NCBI GenBank assembly: GCA_018820005.1
Contig: JAHJOS010000551.1
Span: 1 to 5,763 of the forward strand
DNA length: 5,763 nucleotides
Reading direction: 5' to 3'
DNA from: Alphaproteobacteria bacterium
GTDB lineage: Bacteria; Pseudomonadota; Alphaproteobacteria; Rhizobiales; Devosiaceae
Below, one piece after another: positions 1-4,611 of this stretch. Under the pieces are notes generated by a model. That model did no database searches. It was given only the letters and a program-made list of their open reading frames with translations, and was not told the origin of the DNA. Numbering within the stretch: position 1 is the first letter of the stretch; the number at the start of each line of letters is the position of its first letter. The position numbers were made by a program, and so were the translations under genes.

Positions 1-9
1 GCCTTTTTT
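1..9 (+). terminator. Possible tail of a rho-independent terminator of an upstream gene (cut by window edge)
   Basis: The window opens with GCC followed by six T residues, which is how the 3' arm and U-tract of an intrinsic terminator look. The 5' arm and loop would lie outside the window, so the hairpin cannot be verified. In Cpa loci the small, highly expressed Flp pilin gene commonly sits just upstream of cpaA and often has its own terminator, which would fit. This is inference from a few bases only. Confidence 0.25.
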
Positions 10-81
10 GTTGTTTGTTAACCGTTCCGACCGACAATTGCGCCCGTAAACGCGGAGGGGCCGCGCGGGACGCCAATAGCC

Positions 82-600
82 ATGACTTTGCCAGCACTGA
101 TGTCCACCCTGGCGCTCTTTGTGTTCCCCTTTGCCATGGCGCTCGCCGCATCGTCTGACCTGCTGACGATGACCATCTCCAACAAACTCGTGCTTGCGCT
201 GGTGGCCGGCTTCTTTGTCATCGCTGTAGCCATTGGAATGCCGCTGGCGGATATGGGATTGCATGTTCTCGGTGCGCTGGCTGTGCTGGTGGTTGGGTTC
301 ATATTCTTCGCCCAGGGCTGGATCGGCGGGGGTGACGCAAAGCTGGCAGCGGCGACAACGCTCTGGCTGGGTTTGACGCTGACCATTCCTTATCTGGTCT
401 ATGCCGCTTTTGGTGGTGGCATGCTGACCTTGATGATCCTGGCGCTGCGGCGCATGCCCCTGACGCCCCTAATAGCGCGTTTCCACTGGCTGGAGCGCTT
501 GCACGATCGCAATACTGGCGTCCCCTATGGCATTGCCTTGGCGATGTCGGGCTTGCTCACCTATTCAAGCACGGCAATCTTTGAACGGCTGACGGCCTAG
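82..600 (+). CDS. cpaA: CpaA/TadV-type prepilin peptidase (A24 aspartic protease family)
   Basis: A 172-residue, strongly hydrophobic inner-membrane protein with about five to six membrane segments. It should cleave the leader of Flp-type prepilins on the cytoplasmic side of the membrane. The two catalytic aspartates of the A24 family are visible: D26 in the segment SDLLTMTISN, and D85 in the GxGD motif GGGDAK (residues 82-87). A conserved VPYGIA segment lies at 147-152 before the last membrane helix. The protein lacks the N-terminal methyltransferase domain of PilD-type enzymes, as is normal for the short CpaA/TadV branch. The start at 82 is the only ATG/GTG/TTG between the upstream in-frame stop (TAA at 19-21) and the catalytic region, apart from M7 at 100. 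Its ribosome site is unclear: GGAGGGG at 54-60 is too far away, and GGGA at 67-70 is only a weak match. First gene of the cpa cluster; a 193-bp spacer separates it from cpaB. Confidence 0.93.
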   Translation: MTLPALMSTLALFVFPFAMALAASSDLLTMTISNKLVLALVAGFFVIAVAIGMPLADMGLHVLGALAVLVVGFIFFAQGWIGGGDAKLAAATTLWLGLTLTIPYLVYAAFGGGMLTLMILALRRMPLTPLIARFHWLERLHDRNTGVPYGIALAMSGLLTYSSTAIFERLTA

Positions 601-624
601 CACCGCACCGCGTGCTTTGGGTCG

Positions 625-659
625 CCCTGACCGGTTCCGACCTGCCCGCTGAGTCAGGG
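625..659 (+). repeat. 7-bp inverted repeat downstream of cpaA
   Basis: CCCTGAC at 625-631 is the exact reverse complement of GTCAGGG at 653-659, with a 21-base loop. It begins 25 bases after the cpaA stop codon. No T-run follows (the next bases are GATGCAATTCG), so it is not a classical intrinsic terminator. It could be a weak mRNA 3' end structure or chance. Confidence 0.3.
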
Positions 660-686
660 GATGCAATTCGCAAGAATTCACAGCTT

Positions 687-740
687 GTTAACCCAAGTTG
701 AAAAGCTCCGATTAACCAAACTTTGACCCTTTGGGTTCAC
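687..740 (+). repeat. Imperfect inverted repeat around the TTAACC elements
   Basis: GTTAACCCAA at 687-696 pairs with TTGGGTTCAC at 731-740 with one mismatch in ten; the core AACCCAA/TTGGGTT is perfect. A competing smaller hairpin can form between AACCAAA at 714-720 and TTTGGGTT at 730-737 with one bulged base and a nine-base loop. The repeat encloses both CtrA-like elements. It may be an operator, a transcript hairpin, or a coincidence. Confidence 0.3.
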
Positions 741-783
741 AGTTCGTCCGGTGGAGTGGGGCCAGTACGCCCTCAGTGCAACC

Positions 784-787
784 GGAG
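784..787 (+). promoter_or_regulatory. Ribosome binding site of cpaB
   Basis: GGAG sits six bases before the cpaB ATG at 794. An in-frame TGA at 788-790, between this site and the ATG, rules out any longer N-terminus, so the cpaB start is well fixed. Confidence 0.8.
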
Positions 788-793
788 TGAGTC

Positions 794-1771
794 ATGAAGC
801 CGGCCCGGATCATACTATTGGTTGTCGCCCTTGTTGCTGGTGGGCTGGCAGCATTTCTGGTGACCCGTGGTGGCGCCCCGGTGACGACCACCGAGGTGGT
901 TACCCAGGTCGTTCAGGAAGAAAAGACCCAGGTCCTGGTGGCCAAGACACCCATCGGCATGGGCGAGAGGCTTTCGGCAGCCACCATGGAATGGCAGGAA
1001 TGGCCGCAGGGCGCCCTGCGCAGCGACTATGTGACTATCGCCGCCATGCCCGATGCTGCAGCCGACCTGACCGGCGCGGTTGCCCGTTACGAGTTTTTTC
1101 CCGGCGAACCCATCCGCGAAGCCAAGCTGGTACGCTCAGATCAGGGTTATCTGTCGGCTGTGCTGTCTGAAGGCATGCGCGGGGTATCGGTTGGCGTTAG
1201 CGCTGTTTCGAGCGCCGGTGGCTTCATTGTACCCAATGATCATGTAGACGTTATCCTGACCTCTCAGTCCAACGTAGGCGAGCGTTCCGAAGTGGTGCTG
1301 GCCAATGTCCGTATCCTGGCGATCGGCAAGCGCCTGGGGCAGGTTGGTGCCAGCGGTGGACAGACCGAGCAGGACGTTGCCGCAGGCGCAACGCCAGCGG
1401 CAATGACGTTCAACGATTCCACGATCGCCACCCTCGAACTGGATCCGGCACAGGCCGAAACCCTTATCAACGCGGCAACTCGCGGAGCACTGTCGCTGAC
1501 TTTGCGCTCCGTCGCCGACTTTGCCGCCGATACCACCATTGCCCAGCGAACCAACAGCAGCCAGACAGTGCGCGTCTTCCGCTTCGGGCGTGAAGAAAGC
1601 GTGCTCTCGGGCAAACCCGGCCAGACCGAGAGCATGACCCCGGCCAGTCCAGCCGCCGCCGTGACGCCGGTGGCCGCCACCTCAAGCGCAACCACAAGTC
1701 AATTGCCCGCGGTGTCCGCACCCGCCTCTGATCCGGCACTAGCCGCTCAGAACAGCAATGTGCCCATGTAG
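794..1771 (+). CDS. cpaB: CpaB/RcpC family Flp pilus assembly protein (SAF domain)
   Basis: A 325-residue protein anchored in the inner membrane by one N-terminal helix (about residues 6-23, after the basic start MKPAR) with the rest in the periplasm. A SAF-like domain covers about 45-113 (VLVAKTPIGMGERLSAATMEWQ..., then FPGEPIREAKL). The RcpC/CpaB domain follows from about 118 to 245 and includes GMRGVSVGVSAVSSAGGFIVP and DHVDVILT at 127-156. In Tad systems CpaB/RcpC works with the secretin CpaC and is thought to stabilise or gate it. The C-terminal 55 or so residues are low-complexity, rich in Pro, Ala, Ser and Thr, and probably disordered. The start is fixed by GGAG six bases upstream and an in-frame TGA directly before it. 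Thirteen bases separate it from cpaC, so the two are almost certainly co-transcribed. Confidence 0.93.
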   Translation: MKPARIILLVVALVAGGLAAFLVTRGGAPVTTTEVVTQVVQEEKTQVLVAKTPIGMGERLSAATMEWQEWPQGALRSDYVTIAAMPDAAADLTGAVARYEFFPGEPIREAKLVRSDQGYLSAVLSEGMRGVSVGVSAVSSAGGFIVPNDHVDVILTSQSNVGERSEVVLANVRILAIGKRLGQVGASGGQTEQDVAAGATPAAMTFNDSTIATLELDPAQAETLINAATRGALSLTLRSVADFAADTTIAQRTNSSQTVRVFRFGREESVLSGKPGQTESMTPASPAAAVTPVAATSSATTSQLPAVSAPASDPALAAQNSNVPM

Positions 1772-1774
1772 GGT

Positions 1775-1778
1775 GGAG
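1775..1778 (+). promoter_or_regulatory. Ribosome binding site that decides the cpaC start
   Basis: GGAG lies six bases before the ATG at 1785. The alternative in-frame ATG at 1758 lies inside the end of cpaB, would add nine residues (MCPCRVEKT) ahead of the signal peptide, and has no comparable site. This favours 1785 as the true start. Confidence 0.8.
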
Positions 1779-1784
1779 AAGACC

Positions 1785-3188
1785 ATGAACCTGTTTCTGA
1801 ACGTTCTCCACTGCCGTGCCCAGCTTCGCCTGGCGGCGCCGATCCTCGGGTTGGTCATGGCCTGCGCCGGGCTCGGCGTCCAGCCGGTCCTGTCCCAGGA
1901 AACACACTTGACGATTTCTCCGGGGGCCTACGGCGCGACAAAAAGGGTCGAGATTGAGCTCAACAAGACCATGCTGGTTGATCTGCCGGCGGGGGCTGCC
2001 GAAGTTGTGGTGTCGCAGCCCAGCATTGCTGCGGCCATCATGCGCACGCGCACGCGCGCGCTCGTTCAGGGCATTCTTGGCGGCGACACGAATATCTTCT
2101 TTCTCGACGATGCAGGTCGTACCATCGCTGTGCTGGACGTGAAGGTGATCACCGAGCCCTCCCAGGTCGGCAACGCACTTGAGGCAACACTGGCCCGCGT
2201 CATCCCCGGATCGCACATTTCGGTCGAGTCCGTTACGCTCATTGGCGACGTCAACCGCGTCGTGATGACCGGCACGGTCCTGTCGGGTGACGACAAAGAC
2301 AGGGCCTCACTGGTTGCCGAGCAATTTGCGGGTGGCGCCAATAATGTCGCCAACATCATCGAGGTCTCGGGGACCCAGCAGGTCATGCTGCAGGTGACAG
2401 TGTCCGAGGTGAAGCGCGATGTTGCCAAGCAGTTCGGCATCAATTTGTCGGGCACGCTGAGCGTAGGCTCCACCAACCTCAGCTTCAACAATGCGACAAC
2501 CACAGGCACCAATGGCGCTGCCGGCACCTTCGGCCTGGGCAATCTGCAGATCAATGCGGCAATTCGGGCGCTTGAGACCCGTGGCGCACTGCGCATTCTG
2601 GCCCAGCCGACGCTAACTGCTATCTCCGGCCAGCCCGCCAAGTTCCTGGCTGGCGGCGAGCTGCCCTATGCAACGGTTGATCCCACGACCAATCAGCGCA
2701 CGGTCATCTTCAAGCCCTATGGCGTGGAACTCTCGTTTACCCCTGTGGTCAAGTCCAACGGCATAATTTCGCTTCAGGTCGATACCTCTGTATCCGATCC
2801 CCAGACCGATGGCTCGCTCACCAAGCGCCAGGCCAATACCTCGGTCGAACTGGGGGCCGGGACAACGCTGGCCATCGGCGGTCTGTTGCAGGAAACGTCG
2901 CGCCAGCAGATCAACCAGCTCCCGGGCCTGGGTAATATCCCCATTTTGGGTGCCCTGTTCCGCTCGCGCGATTTCCAGACCCAGCAGACTGAACTGGTCA
3001 TTCTGGTCACGCCCTATTTGGTCCAGCCCAGCCCCGCATATTCCATCACAGTGCCGACGGATAAATCCACGGTCGCCAGCGATGCAGAGACCATCTTCCT
3101 GGGGCGCCTTGAGAACATGTACGGCGTTGCCGGAAGCGGCGAGATTCGTGGCAGCATCAAGGGTTCGGTTGGCTTCGTTCTCGACTAG
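1785..3188 (+). CDS. cpaC: CpaC/RcpA outer-membrane secretin of the Tad pilus
   Basis: A 467-residue secretin that would form the outer-membrane channel through which the Flp pilus leaves. Residues 1 to about 37 form a Sec signal peptide (basic n-region with R11 and R15, hydrophobic stretch APILGLVMACAGLG, likely cleavage near VLS-Q). A pilus-secretin N-terminal domain covers about 46-121 (GATKRVEIELNKTMLVDLP..., then GGDTNIFFLDDAGRTIAVLDV). A BON-like segment lies at about 130-196, and the secretin domain at about 198-416. Hallmarks of the last are VMLQVTVSEVKRDVAKQFGI, GALRILAQPTLTAISGQPAKF, the glycine-rich GTTLAIGGLL, LPGLGNIPILGALF at 379-392, and TELVILVTPYLVQP near its end. A tail of about 50 residues follows. 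Length and order are usual for the family. An upstream in-frame ATG at 1758 overlaps cpaB but is less likely. Secretins often need a pilotin; the usual partner gene cpaD does not follow here. Confidence 0.95.
   Translation: MNLFLNVLHCRAQLRLAAPILGLVMACAGLGVQPVLSQETHLTISPGAYGATKRVEIELNKTMLVDLPAGAAEVVVSQPSIAAAIMRTRTRALVQGILGGDTNIFFLDDAGRTIAVLDVKVITEPSQVGNALEATLARVIPGSHISVESVTLIGDVNRVVMTGTVLSGDDKDRASLVAEQFAGGANNVANIIEVSGTQQVMLQVTVSEVKRDVAKQFGINLSGTLSVGSTNLSFNNATTTGTNGAAGTFGLGNLQINAAIRALETRGALRILAQPTLTAISGQPAKFLAGGELPYATVDPTTNQRTVIFKPYGVELSFTPVVKSNGIISLQVDTSVSDPQTDGSLTKRQANTSVELGAGTTLAIGGLLQETSRQQINQLPGLGNIPILGALFRSRDFQTQQTELVILVTPYLVQPSPAYSITVPTDKSTVASDAETIFLGRLENMYGVAGSGEIRGSIKGSVGFVLD
2039..2061. 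repeat. 23-base perfect alternating purine-pyrimidine tract within cpaC
   Basis: From CATGCGCACG to GCGCGCGC every base alternates between pyrimidine and purine, mostly CG and CA steps. Such tracts can adopt Z-DNA under negative supercoiling. It encodes the repeated Arg-Thr segment RTRTRA of the secretin N-domain, so coding constraint alone may explain it. Confidence 0.5.
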
Positions 3189-3305
3189 GGTCGCGCCCGT
3201 TCGGCGCGGCGGCACAAACACTATGGGAGCCCGTGCGCAGATCTGGTCTGCGTATCCGGGATCCAGGGGCGGTTTCGCCGACCCCGAAGAAGGAGTATCG
3301 GTTCG
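3189..3305 (+). promoter_or_regulatory. cpaC-cpaE spacer at the usual cpaD position; no cpaD seen
   Basis: This 117-base gap holds the post-cpaC hairpin, a small four-pair hairpin GGCG-GTTT-CGCC at 3268-3279, and the cpaE ribosome site AAGGAG at 3290-3295 (ten bases before the ATG at 3306, a somewhat long distance). It is far too short for the roughly 200-residue CpaD, and no lipobox or CpaD-like peptide is seen in any forward frame. A 28-residue ORF (ATG at 3223, stop TGA at 3307-3309) overlaps the cpaE start as ATGA, but it has no good ribosome site and may be chance. Confidence 0.5.
3190..3210 (+). other. Strong GC hairpin immediately after the cpaC stop codon
   Basis: Bases 3190-3197 (GTCGCGCC) pair with 3203-3210 (GGCGCGGC), giving an eight-pair stem with one G-U pair and a five-base loop CGTTC. 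The inner six pairs CGCGCC/GGCGCG are perfect. It starts two bases after the cpaC stop codon. No T-run follows (GGCACAAAC), so full intrinsic termination is unlikely. A role in protecting the 3' end of the cpaABC transcript, or in partial attenuation ahead of cpaE, is possible. Confidence 0.55.
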
Positions 3306-4577
3306 ATGAGTTTTCTTACCCCAGAGTCCCGGAAAGGCGAGGAGCCGGCGGCCGAAATCTCATCGGGCGCGCGACTGATTCCGCGTATTACCATCCAGGC
3401 CTTCTGCGAGCATTCCCAGACTGCTCAACTGGTCGAAAGCGCCATTCACGACCGCCGCATGTCCAAGGTGGCGCTGACCACGCACAATGGCGGCATTGAT
3501 GGCGCGGTCGAAACCTACAAGTCCAACCCCACGCCCAATCTGATCATCGTTGAATCCACCGCCACCCCCGAGATGCTGCCCTCGGCCCTCGAGCGCCTGG
3601 CCGAGGTGTGTGATGCCACGACACGCGTAGTCGTGCTGGGTCACGTCAATGATGTGCTGCTGTATCGCGATCTGATCCGCTCGGGCATTTCCGAATACAT
3701 TGTGCTGCCGGCAACGGCCAGCCAGATCGTATCTGCAATTACCGATCTGTTCGCTTCGGAAAACTCGGCACCGATCGGTCGTACGGTCGGGTTCATATCG
3801 GCCAAGGGCGGCGCGGGCGGCTCTACCGTCGCGCACAACGTCAGCTGGGCGGTGGCAACCACGCTGCGTCAGGATAGCCTGATCCTTGACATGGACCTGG
3901 CATTCGGCACCGCGGGCCTCAACTTCAATCAGGATCCGCCGCATGGTCTGATCGACGCGCTGTCAGTCAACCAGAAGGTTGATCAGACCATGCTCGACCG
4001 TCTCATGAGCAAGGCTGCCAATCACATCAATCTGCTCACCGCGCCGGTCACGCTTGACCGTACATATGACTTCGAGGAACGCCAGTTCGAACAGATCATC
4101 GAGATGTGCCAGAACACCATGCCGGTCGTGGTGCTGGACATTCCCCATGCCTGGAACGCCTGGGTACGCCAGACACTGGCCACGATCGATGAAGTGGTGA
4201 TTGTGGCCGAGCCCGACCTGGCCAATCTGCGCAATGCCAAGAACCTGGCCGATACCATCAAGTCGCTGCGTCCTACCGAGCGCGAGCCGCTGCTGGTGCT
4301 CAACAAGGTCGGCCTGGCGCGCCGCCCTGAGATCAACGTTGCCGAATTCGTGAACTCGGTGGAATGCGAGCTAGTCGGGCAGTTGCCTTTCGACGCAGCC
4401 CTGTTCGGTACCGCGGCCAATAACGGTCAGATGATCGCCGAGGTCGCGGCCAACAACAAGATCAACGAGGTGTTTCGCAACATCGGCCTGCGCGTCACCG
4501 GGCGCCATGCTTCCCATTCCAGCAGCAGGCCAGCAGGTCTGATCAAGCTGCCCTCGTTCCTCAAGAAGCGGGCGTGA
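3306..4577 (+). CDS. cpaE: CpaE/TadZ-type pilus localisation ATPase (degenerate receiver plus ParA/MinD-like domain)
   Basis: A 423-residue cytoplasmic protein. Residues about 27-150 have the alternating strand-helix pattern of a response-regulator receiver, but the key residues are lost: the acidic pair after strand 1 is replaced by AFCEH, the phospho-acceptor position looks like E83 (NLIIVES), and the conserved Lys near YIVLP (131-135) is absent. Residues about 158-395 form a ParA/MinD-like P-loop domain: KGGAGGST at 167-174 keeps the signature Lys167 but has Gly172 in place of the usual second Lys; LILDMDLAFG at 192-201 carries the switch aspartates; VVVLDIP at 274-280 is the Walker B region; NKVG follows at 333-336. 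This altered Walker A is a known trait of CpaE/TadZ proteins, which help place the pilus machine in the cell, often at a pole. The tail is basic (PSFLKKRA). Thirty-four bases separate it from cpaF. Confidence 0.93.
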   Translation: MSFLTPESRKGEEPAAEISSGARLIPRITIQAFCEHSQTAQLVESAIHDRRMSKVALTTHNGGIDGAVETYKSNPTPNLIIVESTATPEMLPSALERLAEVCDATTRVVVLGHVNDVLLYRDLIRSGISEYIVLPATASQIVSAITDLFASENSAPIGRTVGFISAKGGAGGSTVAHNVSWAVATTLRQDSLILDMDLAFGTAGLNFNQDPPHGLIDALSVNQKVDQTMLDRLMSKAANHINLLTAPVTLDRTYDFEERQFEQIIEMCQNTMPVVVLDIPHAWNAWVRQTLATIDEVVIVAEPDLANLRNAKNLADTIKSLRPTEREPLLVLNKVGLARRPEINVAEFVNSVECELVGQLPFDAALFGTAANNGQMIAEVAANNKINEVFRNIGLRVTGRHASHSSSRPAGLIKLPSFLKKRA

Positions 4578-4602
4578 CCGGTATTCGGCACCCTGAAACG
4601 GT

Positions 4603-4606
4603 AGGA
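4603..4606 (+). promoter_or_regulatory. Ribosome binding site that decides the cpaF start
   Basis: AGGA lies five bases before the ATG at 4612. The in-frame ATG at 4606 overlaps this site and would add only Met-Thr, so 4612, giving MFGKR, is preferred. Confidence 0.7.
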
Positions 4607-4611
4607 TGACC

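Larger units (their letters stand above)
601..793 (+). promoter_or_regulatory. cpaA-cpaB spacer with two CtrA-like TTAACC elements; candidate promoter of cpaB onward
   Basis: This 193-bp non-coding spacer is the longest in the window and is more AT-rich than the genes in its middle part (660-740). It holds two copies of TTAACC, at 688-693 and 712-717. Each continues as TTAA, seven bases, then a near-TTAA tetramer (TGAA at 699-702 and TTGA at 723-726), which resembles the alphaproteobacterial CtrA box TTAA-N7-TTAA with one mismatch each. The second copy, ATTAACCAA, is close to the half-site TTAACCAT. Two GANTC sites (651-655 and 789-793), the target of the CcrM methylase, are also present, but such sites are frequent in this window. 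No convincing -35/-10 pair was found. A promoter here would uncouple cpaB-cpaF from cpaA. Function is inferred. Confidence 0.4.

Noticed and set aside
11..39. A possible sigma-70 promoter for cpaA (TTGTTT, 17 bases, ACAATT).
   Set aside because: The -10 match is only about two of six and the -35 is weak, so it cannot be supported from sequence alone.
625..659. The 7-bp inverted repeat after cpaA as an intrinsic terminator.
   Set aside because: No T-run follows the right arm and the loop is long (21 bases). It is kept only as a low-confidence repeat.
751..1170. A 139-residue GTG-started forward ORF overlapping the start of cpaB.
   Set aside because: It is in another frame over most of its length within cpaB, has an Arg/Gly/His-rich composition typical of a shadow frame in GC-rich DNA, and no recognisable domain.
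1467..2216. A 249-residue antisense ORF across the cpaB-cpaC junction.
   Set aside because: It mirrors two well-supported genes, is unusually rich in Arg, Gly, His and Cys, and shows no motif. It is best explained as a shadow ORF.
2613..3221. A 202-residue antisense ORF covering the 3' part of cpaC.
   Set aside because: It lies opposite the conserved secretin core, whose protein sequence fully accounts for the base pattern; no independent coding evidence.
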